35,654 nt of DNA, taken from contig CAJUFN010000021.1 in the NCBI GenBank assembly GCA_910585545.1, positions 1 to 35,654 on the forward strand. Reading direction: 5' to 3'. Positions 1-7,604 of the stretch are shown here, piece after piece. Position 1 is the first letter of the stretch, and each line of letters opens with the position of its first letter. The stretch is from an uncultured Lachnospiraceae bacterium. Its GTDB lineage: Bacteria; Bacillota; Clostridia; Lachnospirales; Lachnospiraceae. The notes beneath the pieces were generated by a model. It had not been told where the DNA came from, did no database searches, and saw only the letters and a list, made by a program, of their open reading frames with translations. Position numbers and translations under genes: made by a program.

Positions 1-58
1 CATTTGTACATTCTTATTTAATATTTATTGTACATATTTAAGTATAACTTTATACAGA

Positions 59-481
59 GAGACAATCCGCCGTTTTATCCGTTTAACAAACCTTATCCCG
101 GAGTTGTTGGAGTTAGTGGATAATTCTGTATTAAAGGAAAAAGACAAGTTACAGATTGCCTTGCGTCCAGCGGTGGAGTTATCGTATCTGTCAGAAGAGG
201 AGCAGGCAGATTTATATGAAACGATAGAATCGGAAGATTGTATGCCGAGTCATGCGCAGGCAATTAAACTGCGGAAGTTATCGGAAGAGGGACGGTTGGA
301 TGAAAATGTGATTTTTTCAATCTTGACAGAGGAAAAGGGAAATCAAAAGGAGCAGTTTCGGATGCCGAGAGAGCGGATACAAAAATATTTTCCGCCGAAG
401 GCAACGGAAAAACAGATTGAGGATACGATTGTGAAAGCGTTGGAGCTGTACCGAAAACGGGAACGCAGTTTAGGGCGATAA
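59..481 (+). pseudogene. C-terminal fragment of a ParB/RepB/Spo0J-like partition protein
   Basis: The reading frame is open from the left edge. Protein-like sequence begins near position 59 with ETIRRFIRLTNLIPELLELV, which resembles the helical DNA-binding region of ParB-family proteins found on Firmicute conjugative elements. A charged C-terminal segment follows (SYLSEEEQADLYETI, then KATEKQIEDTIVKALELYRK). The N-terminal ParB nuclease-like/CTP-binding half is absent. The 58 bases before it are very AT-rich and translate to nothing ParB-like, so the gene seems joined to foreign DNA there. A TTG at 104 could in principle start a 125-residue product, but no good ribosome binding site precedes it. 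Family assignment is from remembered sequence style. The partition role belongs to the intact family; this remnant is probably inactive. Confidence 0.6.
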
Positions 482-675
482 GGCTTGCCATATGGGGAAA
501 AAGTTCCCGCATTTGGACAGCCTTTTTCTTTTGTTCCCCCTTCCCACACCCTACCCCCTCAAGATTACCAACAGTTTACCAGCCGAAAAAGAATAAGGGG
601 AGTGTGGCTATCCACATTTTCCAACAGCCGAAGCAGATTTGGAGCAAGTTAAAAGTGAGAGAGAAGCAGGAAACA

Positions 676-700
676 CCCCGCAGTTTGTGGGGATTTTTTT
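676..700 (+). terminator. Rho-independent terminator
   Basis: CCCC at 676-679 pairs with GGGG at 689-692, extended inwards by G-T, C-G and A-T pairs around a short loop. A run of seven T follows. It separates the ParB remnant from the surface-protein gene. Confidence 0.65.
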
Positions 701-717
701 ATGAAAGGATTTAGACT

Positions 718-3438
718 ATGAGAAAGAAATTCAAAAGAAACAGCCGAAGAGTGCTGGCATTTATGTTAAGTATTCTAACGATGCTGACAGCATTCGGAAC
801 ATCAGTAACTACCGCATTTGCAGCGGACGGAACGCTTCACTTTAATTCCGGGAAAACCATTGCATATGGGGATTATTATACGACAAGGATGACGTTTGAT
901 GGGGAAAATACAGCCTATTGTTTGGAACCCTTGAAGAAAACACCGGCAGCGGGAGAGTATGAGTATAATTTACTGCCGCAGGACTCACCGATCCGCAAGG
1001 CATTGTATTATCTGAATGGGGGATATGGCTACGAAACGATTACAAGAGATCAGTGTTTTCATGGATGGTCCGATACGGATGCGTATGTGATCGGACATCT
1101 GACGGTTGCCTATATCTATGATAATTACAATGATGCAGGCGGGGCATTTTATGGCGCTCCGCAAAATTTTATTGATAAGACAAAGGAAGTCGTAGGTGTG
1201 ATCAATTCCCTGCCGGAACCTCCGAAATCGTTCCGTGCCTTTATTCTTCCGGCGGCAGATCATCAGACGGTTGCAGGAAGTTGGTATGAAAAACCGTATG
1301 GCTGGATTGAGCTGTATAAGAGTTCAGCAAATGGCAGTATTTCAGATGGAAATGGAAATTATAGTCTGAAAGGTGCAAAGTATGGTATTTATCAGGGAGA
1401 GACGCAGGTTGCAGTGCTTACAACGGATGAGAATGGGTATGCAAAGTCCGGGGAGTTGGAAGAGGGCAGTTATACGGTGCGTGAAATCGAAGCCAGTTCC
1501 GGATTTGCGCTTGATGCCAATGGATATGATGTGACAGTTGAGTCAGATGTAACTGCGACGTTAAAGGTGCAGGAAGTTCCGCAAAACAATCCGATGGATA
1601 TTGTGCTTCAGAAAATAGATTCTGAGACACAGAAGAACGAACCGCAGGGAGCCGCGTCTCTGGAACATGCTGAGTTTACGGTAAAATATTTTAAAGAGCA
1701 GATGGACAGTAATCAGGAAGAGGCAGGAAAGACAGCGGATAGAACGTGGGTATTTCAGACAGATCAGGAAGGGAAAATAAAATTTACAAAAGAATATCTT
1801 CTTTCCGGGGATGAATTTTATTATCAGATGGATGGAGCGACTCCGTGCCTGCCGCTTGGAACAGTAACGGTGCAGGAGACAAAGGCGCCGGAAGGCTATC
1901 TGATCAATCCGGAGATTTTTGTTCAGAAGATTACCGGGGACGGGAAAGCAGAGACAGTTTGCTGTTATCAGGCAGCATCCGTTCCGGAGCAGGTGTATTG
2001 TGGAGATTTGGAATTTGTAAAGGTGGGAGACGGGGAACTGAACCGACTTGCAAATGTTTCATTTATGATTACCTCAAAGACAACCGGTGAGAGCCACACC
2101 CTTGTGACAGACAAAAATGGATATGCCAGCACATCTTCCGAGTGGGTAAAACATTTACAAAATACGAATCAAGGAGAATCTTCTGCCGATGGAATCTGGT
2201 TTGGAAACGGACCGGTAGATGACAGCAGAGGAGCACTTCCCTATGACACCTATCTGCTGGAAGAACAGAGATGCGAAGCAAATGAGGGCATGAATCTTTT
2301 AAAAATTGAAGTCACAATTTATAAGGATTCCGTTACTGTACCGCTTGGGACATTGACGGATGATCAGATTGAAATCGGGACAACTGCGCTGGATCAGGAA
2401 ACGGAGTCTCATATTTCCAAGCCGGATGAAAAAGTGACGCTTGTGGATACCGTGGAATATGAGGGCTTGAAGAAAGGGCAGGAATATCAGTTGATTGGAA
2501 CTCTGATGGATCAGAAAACAGGGGAACCGATTCTGATTGATGGGAAGCCTGTGACAGCAGAGAAAACGTTCAAAGCAAAGAAGAGCAGCGGGACTGTAAC
2601 TGTGACATTTACGTTTGACGGTGTTTCTTTGAAAGGGAAAACCGTAGTTGTGTTTGAAGAACTGTATCAGGATGATTTAAAACTGGCAGTACATGCGGAT
2701 CTTTCCGATGAAGACCAGACCATTCATTTCCCGGAAATCGGTACAACTGCGAAGGATGAGGCAACTGGGGAGAATTTCGCGCATGCAGGGGAAAAGGTCA
2801 CGCTAATTGATACCGTGGCATATCAGAATCTGTTGCCGGGGCAGGAATATCAGGTAATTGGAACTTTGATGGACAAGGAAACAGAGAAACCGATAGAAAT
2901 AGATGGAAAACCGGTTACTTCCGAGGCGGTATTTACACCGGAGAACGCAGATGGGACGGTAGATGTAACCTTCACATTTGATGGAAGTGGGCTGAAAGGG
3001 AAGACAGTCGTTGTATTTGAATCCTTATTATGGAAAGGGAAAGAGATTGCAGTGCATGCAGATCTTTCGGATGAGGGACAGACTATTTATTTCCCGGAAA
3101 TCGGTACGACTGCAAAAGATACAGAGACGAATAGTCATATATCGAAAGCAGATGAGGAAGTAACGATTGTAGATACGGTATCTTATCAGAATTTGATTCC
3201 AGGGAAAGAGTACCAAGTTTCCGGTGTGCTTATGGATAAGGAAACCGGAAAAGAACTGCTGGTAGATGGAAAGAACGTGACTGCGGAGACGGTATTTACG
3301 CCGGAAAAATCAGAAGGAACCGTGGAACTTACTTTTGTATTTGATGGAAGCGCTTTAGAGGGTAAAACGATTGTTGCCTTTGAAACACTCACCTATCAGG
3401 AGAAAGAAGTTGCAACATATACCGATATCGAAGATTAG
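718..3438 (+). CDS. Secreted thioester-domain/VaFE-repeat surface protein, stopped early by an in-frame TAG
   Basis: Residues 1-36 form a signal peptide: basic MRKKFKRNSRR, a hydrophobic core and an AFA-A cleavage site. Next comes a thioester-type adhesin domain with Cys68 in the motif TAYCLEP, then Cna_B/SpaA-like beta domains (for example GYAKSGELEEGSYTVREIEA around residue 245 and TVTVQETKAPEGYLINPE near 385). From about residue 552 there are tandem 121-residue VaFE (T-Q ester) repeats starting EIGTTA. In the family such proteins are covalently anchored adhesins or pilus subunits that attach to host surfaces. Here translation ends at TAG 3436-3438 inside the third repeat, so the product as read would be secreted without a sortase signal. 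The matching C-terminal end follows in the same frame (next entry). A terminator lies upstream and no close operon partner is visible. Confidence 0.85.
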   Translation: MRKKFKRNSRRVLAFMLSILTMLTAFGTSVTTAFAADGTLHFNSGKTIAYGDYYTTRMTFDGENTAYCLEPLKKTPAAGEYEYNLLPQDSPIRKALYYLNGGYGYETITRDQCFHGWSDTDAYVIGHLTVAYIYDNYNDAGGAFYGAPQNFIDKTKEVVGVINSLPEPPKSFRAFILPAADHQTVAGSWYEKPYGWIELYKSSANGSISDGNGNYSLKGAKYGIYQGETQVAVLTTDENGYAKSGELEEGSYTVREIEASSGFALDANGYDVTVESDVTATLKVQEVPQNNPMDIVLQKIDSETQKNEPQGAASLEHAEFTVKYFKEQMDSNQEEAGKTADRTWVFQTDQEGKIKFTKEYLLSGDEFYYQMDGATPCLPLGTVTVQETKAPEGYLINPEIFVQKITGDGKAETVCCYQAASVPEQVYCGDLEFVKVGDGELNRLANVSFMITSKTTGESHTLVTDKNGYASTSSEWVKHLQNTNQGESSADGIWFGNGPVDDSRGALPYDTYLLEEQRCEANEGMNLLKIEVTIYKDSVTVPLGTLTDDQIEIGTTALDQETESHISKPDEKVTLVDTVEYEGLKKGQEYQLIGTLMDQKTGEPILIDGKPVTAEKTFKAKKSSGTVTVTFTFDGVSLKGKTVVVFEELYQDDLKLAVHADLSDEDQTIHFPEIGTTAKDEATGENFAHAGEKVTLIDTVAYQNLLPGQEYQVIGTLMDKETEKPIEIDGKPVTSEAVFTPENADGTVDVTFTFDGSGLKGKTVVVFESLLWKGKEIAVHADLSDEGQTIYFPEIGTTAKDTETNSHISKADEEVTIVDTVSYQNLIPGKEYQVSGVLMDKETGKELLVDGKNVTAETVFTPEKSEGTVELTFVFDGSALEGKTIVAFETLTYQEKEVATYTDIED

Positions 3439-3837
3439 GAACAGAGTATTTATTTCCCGCAGATTCATATAACAGCGAAAGATGGCACAGATGGAGATCA
3501 GGAAATTACGGAGTCTGAGAAAATGACGGTTGTAGACACGGTAGCCTACGAAAATCTGGAAACAGGAAAACAATATAAAGTGGCAGGCGTGCTTATGGAC
3601 AAAACGATCGGAAAAGAATTGCTGATTCAGGACAAGCAGGTAACAGCGGAAACCGTTTTTGAGGCGAAAGAAGCAAAGGGAACGGTGGATGTGACTTTTA
3701 TTTTTGATGGAACCGGACTTGCGGGAAAGGAATTGGTTGTATTTGAAAAACTGTATCTTGTAAGCGAAGAAGGCGAGATGGAAGTAACCGCACATGAGGA
3801 TCTGGAAGATCAGGGACAAACGGTAAAAGTTGTGGAA
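2371..3837 (+). repeat. Tandem 363-bp repeats encoding VaFE domains
   Basis: Three exact-period units (2371-2733, 2734-3096, 3097-3459) and a fourth, slightly longer one (3460 to about 3837) each encode one ~121-residue domain. Shared landmarks are IGTTAKD, VTLVDTV, EYQVIGTLMDKET, DGKPVTAE and the closing ADLSDEGQTIYFPE. Identity is high at protein level, so unequal recombination could change the copy number. Confidence 0.85.
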
Positions 3838-3996
3838 AAAGAGTTGCCGCCAAAACCGGAAACATCAAAATCAGATACACCGAAAACGGGTGATCGCAGT
3901 CAGGCTATGTTGTGGTTGATTGTAGCGGGTATTTCCGCAGCAAGTGTAGCAGGTTTTTCTATTTGGAAACGAAGAGGAAACCGTAAGAAAAAGTAA
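3439..3996 (+). pseudogene. Cut-off C-terminal end of the surface protein with sortase signal
   Basis: This frame continues directly after TAG 3436-3438 with EQSIYFPQIHITAKDG, the expected end of repeat 3 and start of repeat 4. It then has a proline/lysine-rich wall spacer, a sortase-like motif TPKTGD, a hydrophobic membrane segment (MLWLIVAGISAASVAGFSIW) and the basic tail KRRGNRKKK. An ATG at 3523 could start a 157-residue protein, but it has no signal peptide, so independent function is unlikely. A single substitution reverting the TAG would restore an open frame of about 1,090 residues. Either this is the dead end of a pseudogene or the TAG is a sequencing error or a read-through codon. 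Confidence 0.8.
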
Positions 3997-4020
3997 GAAG
4001 TAGATAGAAAAAATTATGTC

Positions 4021-4046
4021 AGGGGTGGAGAAATCTGCCCCTTTTT
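4021..4046 (+). terminator. Rho-independent terminator of the surface-protein gene
   Basis: AGGGG at 4021-4025 pairs with CCCCT at 4038-4042, with an inner AGA/TCT pairing, followed by a T run. It lies 25 bases after the final stop of the surface-protein frame. Confidence 0.6.
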
Positions 4047-4170
4047 GAATGCAGGGAGCTTCCTGTATAATTTAAAATGTGGACGTTGAAAATTGAAAAT
4101 ACCTCAAAGTACAATAAGACTACTGACTGGCAGGTTAGTAAAAATCTTATTGAACAGAGAGGTATCTACA

Positions 4171-5463
4171 ATGAAGTCTAACACACAGAACAAAAAAATT
4201 GAAGCAATAACTGAAACAACTTTGGTAATCGGAATCGATGTTGGCAACGAAACACACTATGCAAGAGCCTTTGACTATAGAGGCATTGAGTTTTCCAAGA
4301 AAGCGTTTAAATTCAGCAACAGTGAAGTCGGTTTTGAAATGTTTAAGGCATGGGTTCTTGATATCAAAGAAAAACATGAAAAGGAAAAGGTTGTTCCGGG
4401 AATGGAACCGACCGGGCATTACTGGTTTAATCTTGGGAAATTCCTTCAGGATAACGAAATGAAGCCTGTACTGGTAAATCCTCATCATGTAAAAAAATCA
4501 AAAGAACTCGACGACAACAATCCAACAAAGAATGACCGTAAGGATCCCAAAGTCATTGCAGGATTAGTAAAAGAGGGACGATATATGATCCCATACCTGC
4601 CGGAGGGCATCTATGCGGATCTGAGGACAGCATCAAATATGAGGTTCCAGATCCAATCGGAGCTTACGAGAGTTCAAAATCGGATCAGTCGTTGGTTCAA
4701 TATATATTTTCCTGAATACAAGACTGTATACGGAAAACCAGATGCGATAAGCGGAATGATGGTTTTGAAGAAGGCACCACTGCCAGAAGACATCCTGACG
4801 TTGGGTGTTGAGGGAGTGAACCAGATCTGGCGAGATGCAAAAATAAGAGCAGTTGGGAAAAAGAGGGCACAGACCCTGGTTGAAGCTGCAAGGCACAGTG
4901 TTGGAACGAAAGAGGGAGCTACAGCCGCACGCATAGAGATTCGTATGCTGCTGGAGGATTATGAATCCAGAAACAGCCGACTTCAGGAAGTAATGCTCTT
5001 GATCGAAGAACTGGTAAAACAGATACCTATGGCTGAAAAGCTGATGGAAATCAAGGGTGTGGGAATCAAGACAGTGTCAGGATTCCTTGCTGAGGTAGGA
5101 GATATCACCCGCTTCAGTAGTCCAAAAGAACTGCAGAAACTTGCGGGATTAGCCTTGGTTGAAAATAGTTCCGGAAAGCATAGAGGACAGACAAGAATAA
5201 GCAGACGTGGTCGAAAGAGACTAAGATATCTGTTATTCGAGGTTGCAATGTCGCTAGTAGGAAAGAATCCGGAGTTTGGTGCACTGCATCATTATTATAC
5301 AAGCAGAAAGATTAATCCATTAAAGAAGATGCAGTCGCTGATGGCAGTTGCAGCAAAACTGATCAGAGTCTTTTATGCCATGCTGACAAAAGGCGTAGAG
5401 TATGATGCAGCAAAAATGCTGGGAGATATCAAGCGACCGACAGTATACATGCAGGCTGCGTAA
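4171..5463 (+). CDS. IS110-family DEDD transposase
   Basis: A 430-residue recombinase that moves the element through a RuvC-like DEDD domain plus a C-terminal Transposase_20 domain with a catalytic serine. Visible acidic residues are Asp23 in VIGIDVGNETHYA, Glu79 in GMEPTGHYW, and Asp122 and Asp125 in KNDRKDPKVIA. The C-terminal domain starts around residue 290 (LMEIKGVGIKTVSGFLAEVG). It carries the serine motif ENSSGKHRG (Ser333/334) and a basic RISRRGRKRLRYLL stretch. The start ATG at 4171 follows AGAGAGG. A TTG at 4093 would add 26 unlikely residues. Length and motifs are normal, so the enzyme looks intact. In this family target choice is directed by an element-encoded bridge/seek RNA. Confidence 0.93.
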   Translation: MKSNTQNKKIEAITETTLVIGIDVGNETHYARAFDYRGIEFSKKAFKFSNSEVGFEMFKAWVLDIKEKHEKEKVVPGMEPTGHYWFNLGKFLQDNEMKPVLVNPHHVKKSKELDDNNPTKNDRKDPKVIAGLVKEGRYMIPYLPEGIYADLRTASNMRFQIQSELTRVQNRISRWFNIYFPEYKTVYGKPDAISGMMVLKKAPLPEDILTLGVEGVNQIWRDAKIRAVGKKRAQTLVEAARHSVGTKEGATAARIEIRMLLEDYESRNSRLQEVMLLIEELVKQIPMAEKLMEIKGVGIKTVSGFLAEVGDITRFSSPKELQKLAGLALVENSSGKHRGQTRISRRGRKRLRYLLFEVAMSLVGKNPEFGALHHYYTSRKINPLKKMQSLMAVAAKLIRVFYAMLTKGVEYDAAKMLGDIKRPTVYMQAA

Positions 5464-5915
5464 GAAATAAAAAGGAAACAATGTAGGAGGCTGTCAAGTG
5501 GACAGTCATTGAACAAAGCAGAATGTAACAGATAACGTCCGCTGGAAACAGTGCTGATGCAGGAAGCAAGTCAGTAATCAAAAAAATACAAAGAATGAGC
5601 CAGTAGTCGGCAGGAATTATCACCATGGGGCACGACCCCGTTAGGGAGCAAAGCGGACACCCTGGTTATGGATAGGCAGAACGAAGGAAGTGAGGACCTT
5701 TGGAGACAGAGATGATCCTGGTGGACATAGGAGGTTAGCTGCCATAGAGGGATGGGTATATACAAGGCCATGTAGAGCAGAAATGAAGACGTTCTATTTC
5801 GTATACCCAGAAGTTACTATTTTAGTACCTGATACATTAAAATATCCATGACTGTGGCTTATTCACTGAGATATAAAGAGTTGAAAAACTTTGAATTTTC
5901 CACTAAAAACACTTG
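5464..5915 (+). ncRNA. Candidate IS110 bridge/seek RNA region
   Basis: About 450 bases without a convincing gene follow the transposase stop. Several hairpins are visible: CTGTC-AAGTG-GACAG near 5491-5505, GGGG-CACGA-CCCC at 5627-5639, and a longer-range GGGTATA (5754-5760) with TATACCC (5802-5808) enclosing about 41 bases. Purine-rich, structured non-coding DNA downstream of the gene is where IS1111-type elements encode the RNA that binds the transposase and pairs with donor and target. The exact RNA ends and guide loops cannot be read with confidence here. Confidence 0.45.
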
Positions 5916-5940
5916 ATTATATGAGGAGGTGATCGATAAT

Positions 5941-6168
5941 ATGGCACAAATCAATCAAAAAGCAGTGAAATGTCTGTCTAAGCTAATCTGTGCAGGATTT
6001 GATACGGAGAAAGCAGTTCTTACAATGACAATGGATGAAATCTTATCCATACCCGGAATTACCGTGGCTGAAATCAGTCTGATCAATGAGATGCAAAAAT
6101 CGGTAAAGGCAAATAAAGTGATTAGCTTTTTGGCAGGCAAAAGGAAAGAAGAAACCGCAGAAGAGTAA
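5941..6168 (+). CDS. Small conjugative-element protein, function unknown
   Basis: A 75-residue, mostly helical protein (MAQINQKAVKCLSKLICAGF, then MDEILSIPGITVAEISLINE and a KANKVISFLAGKRKEE tail). The middle part, ILSIPGITVAEI, resembles a helix-hairpin-helix turn. Such short proteins recur next to the large helicase/methylase gene of Tn1549-like elements, as here. The ATG at 5941 follows AGGAGG at 5924-5929 by 11 bases; an in-frame GTG at 5929 overlaps that site and is less likely. It lies just to the right of the IS110 element, so it may depend on a promoter from the insertion or lack one. No biochemical role can be assigned. Confidence 0.6.
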   Translation: MAQINQKAVKCLSKLICAGFDTEKAVLTMTMDEILSIPGITVAEISLINEMQKSVKANKVISFLAGKRKEETAEE

Positions 6169-6193
6169 ACAGCAAAAAGGGGAGGTGCTCGAG

Positions 6194-6286
6194 ATGGCGT
6201 ATGATGATGCAAAAACAGAGAGGTATCCGGAGATTCGTTTGGCAGGGAAAGGCAGGGCAGAATTGTGGCGAAGAAATATGATTTGA
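6194..6286 (+). CDS. Possible 30-residue peptide overlapping the next gene
   Basis: The frame reads MAYDDAKTERYPEIRLAGKG and ends WRRNMI. It is preceded by a strong GGGGAGG about 8 bases upstream. It overlaps the following gene's GTG (6265) by 22 bases in another frame. It may be a real small protein, a translational coupler, or the displaced N-terminus of the next gene. Unrecognised. Confidence 0.35.
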   Translation: MAYDDAKTERYPEIRLAGKGRAELWRRNMI

Positions 6287-6777
6287 TTACAGAGTTGTAT
6301 GCAGAAGGGATCAAAGAAGTAACGGAAAACGAAGAACAATGGCTTCATTTTTTGAACTCTGCCTGCCGGAATTTCCGGCTGACGTTTGATGAACAGCTTC
6401 TTGTTTATTTGCAGAGATCGGAGGCGTCCGCAGAATTTGTTGTGGAATTGAAAGGACAGAGAAGTTATTCGGTAGCGCTTGGAACAGATATCTATGGAAA
6501 TATCACGCGTATTGATAATGGGATTGAGAAGATACCAGATCGGCTCTTGTATTGTGAGGAACGATTAGAGACCTTAAAGGAACAACTTGTAACTGCGAAG
6601 CTGGAGGTGCAGAAATCTTTTGCGCAGGAGGAAGAATTACAGCAAAAAACCGCAAGATTAGAGGGATTAACTGCATTGCTTGATATGGATAAGAAAGAAC
6701 ATCCGATTTTGGATGTGGAGCCGGATGAAAGTGTGGAAGTACAGCCAACAAGAGATAAGGTTGTGATGGAACGATAG
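6265..6777 (+). pseudogene. Internally deleted large ICE helicase/methylase-type protein
   Basis: The first ~53 residues (MAKKYDLITELYAEGIKEVT, then SACRNFRLTFDEQLLVYLQR) match the N-terminal style of the very large DNA methylase/SNF2-helicase (LtrC-like) proteins of Tn1549-type elements, which usually exceed 2,000 residues. The last ~110 residues (EERLETLKEQLVTAKLEVQK, FAQEEELQQKTARL, LLDMDKKEHPILD) resemble the C-terminal coiled coil of the same proteins. The two parts are joined in frame, so the catalytic helicase and methylase centre is missing. The GTG start and 170-residue length are therefore those of a remnant. It could still be translated. The role of the intact family in protecting or processing transferred DNA should not be ascribed to this product. 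Confidence 0.65.
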
Positions 6778-6957
6778 TTATAATGGCATTGGTGAGCCAA
6801 TACCGCATACATAGCATGACAATATGTAAACTCTGTAAAATGCAAATTCGCACATTGGGACGAGTGCAGATGTATTTGCTTGGGAGGAGGCATATATAGT
6901 AGTTGTTAAATTTGTGATATTAGAGAAAAAGTTTTCTTTTAATAAATAAAAAAAGTT

Positions 6958-6999
6958 TACTTTCACACAGTAATAAATTATAATAAATGTGTGAAAGTA
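6958..6999 (+). promoter_or_regulatory. Inverted-repeat operator upstream of the AbiE pair
   Basis: TACTTTCACACA at 6958-6969 and TGTGTGAAAGTA at 6988-6999 are perfect 12-bp inverted arms with an 18-bp AT-only spacer. The right arm abuts the AAGGTG ribosome binding site of the antitoxin gene. AbiEi proteins are known to repress their own operon by binding inverted repeats in the promoter, which fits this position. Confidence 0.75.
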
Positions 7000-7010
7000 A
7001 GGTGATAAAA

Positions 7011-7604
7011 ATGAATAAAAAAGAAAAGTTAGACAACATGTTATGTGAAAAGAATGGAGTTCTTCAAACTGCCGATGTGATTGAGGCAGGGATTTCAAAG
7101 ACTTATTTTATGGAATATGCAAAGAAAATGGAGTTAGAACGTGTGGCAAAAGGAATTTACTTGTCGCCGGACGCATGGGAAGATCCTTTTTATTTACTGC
7201 AAACGAGGTATCCACAGATTATTTTTTCTCATGAAACTTCACTTTATTTGTTAGGAATGGCAGAGCGAGAGCCATTACAATTTACGGTTACTGTAAAAGC
7301 AGGATACCATGCAAAAAGTATGAAAGAGCAGAAGGTAAAAGTATATCGTGTAAAAAAAGAACTTTTAGAGTTGGGAGTAGTAAATTTAGAATCACCAGAG
7401 GGACATCTTGTGAAAGCGTACAATGCGGAACGTACCGTGTGTGATTTATTACGCAGCCGCAGTAATGTAGAGATTCAGGATTTACAGTCAGCAATAAAGG
7501 AATACCTGCGAAGTAAAGAAAAAAATCTGCCGCAACTTATGCGATATGCAAAAGAGTTTCGTGTAGAAAAAATTTTAAGACTATATTTGGAGGTGTTGTT
7601 ATAA
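7011..7604 (+). CDS. abiEi: AbiEi-type antitoxin and autorepressor
   Basis: A 197-residue protein with an N-terminal winged helix-turn-helix (KNGVLQTADVIEAGISKTYF, residues ~13-33) and the PLYLSPDAW-like GIYLSPDAWEDPFYLLQTRY region typical of AbiEi antitoxins. The C-terminal part is the antitoxin domain. In the family it neutralises the AbiEii nucleotidyltransferase and represses the operon. The ATG at 7011 follows AAGGTG; an earlier in-frame ATG at 6987 lies inside the operator arm and has no ribosome binding site. The stop overlaps the toxin start by one base (TAATG), indicating translational coupling. The pair acts as a type IV toxin-antitoxin and abortive-infection phage-defence unit. Confidence 0.85.
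   Translation: MNKKEKLDNMLCEKNGVLQTADVIEAGISKTYFMEYAKKMELERVAKGIYLSPDAWEDPFYLLQTRYPQIIFSHETSLYLLGMAEREPLQFTVTVKAGYHAKSMKEQKVKVYRVKKELLELGVVNLESPEGHLVKAYNAERTVCDLLRSRSNVEIQDLQSAIKEYLRSKEKNLPQLMRYAKEFRVEKILRLYLEVLL

Larger units (their letters stand above)
4047..5920 (+). mobile_element. IS110-family insertion sequence (boundaries approximate)
   Basis: One transposase gene is flanked by about 120 bases of non-coding DNA on the left and about 450 on the right. The layout, with the long non-coding stretch downstream of the transposase, fits the IS1111-like branch of IS110, where the guide RNA is encoded 3' of the gene. GTTGAAAA occurs near both ends (4085-4092 and 5880-5887). GAAAATT (4088-4094) is also seen inverted at 5893-5899 as AATTTTC, possible subterminal inverted repeats. 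No target-site duplication is expected for this family, so the exact ends cannot be fixed by eye. The insertion sits between two genes and visibly breaks neither. Confidence 0.6.

Noticed and set aside
3436..3438. TAG as a pyrrolysine codon
   Set aside because: No pyl genes are visible and the repeat alignment explains it as a substitution of a Glu codon; recoding would be special pleading.
4093..4170. TTG start adding 26 residues to the IS110 transposase
   Set aside because: No ribosome binding site, and the ATG at 4171 has AGAGAGG and gives the normal family N-terminus.
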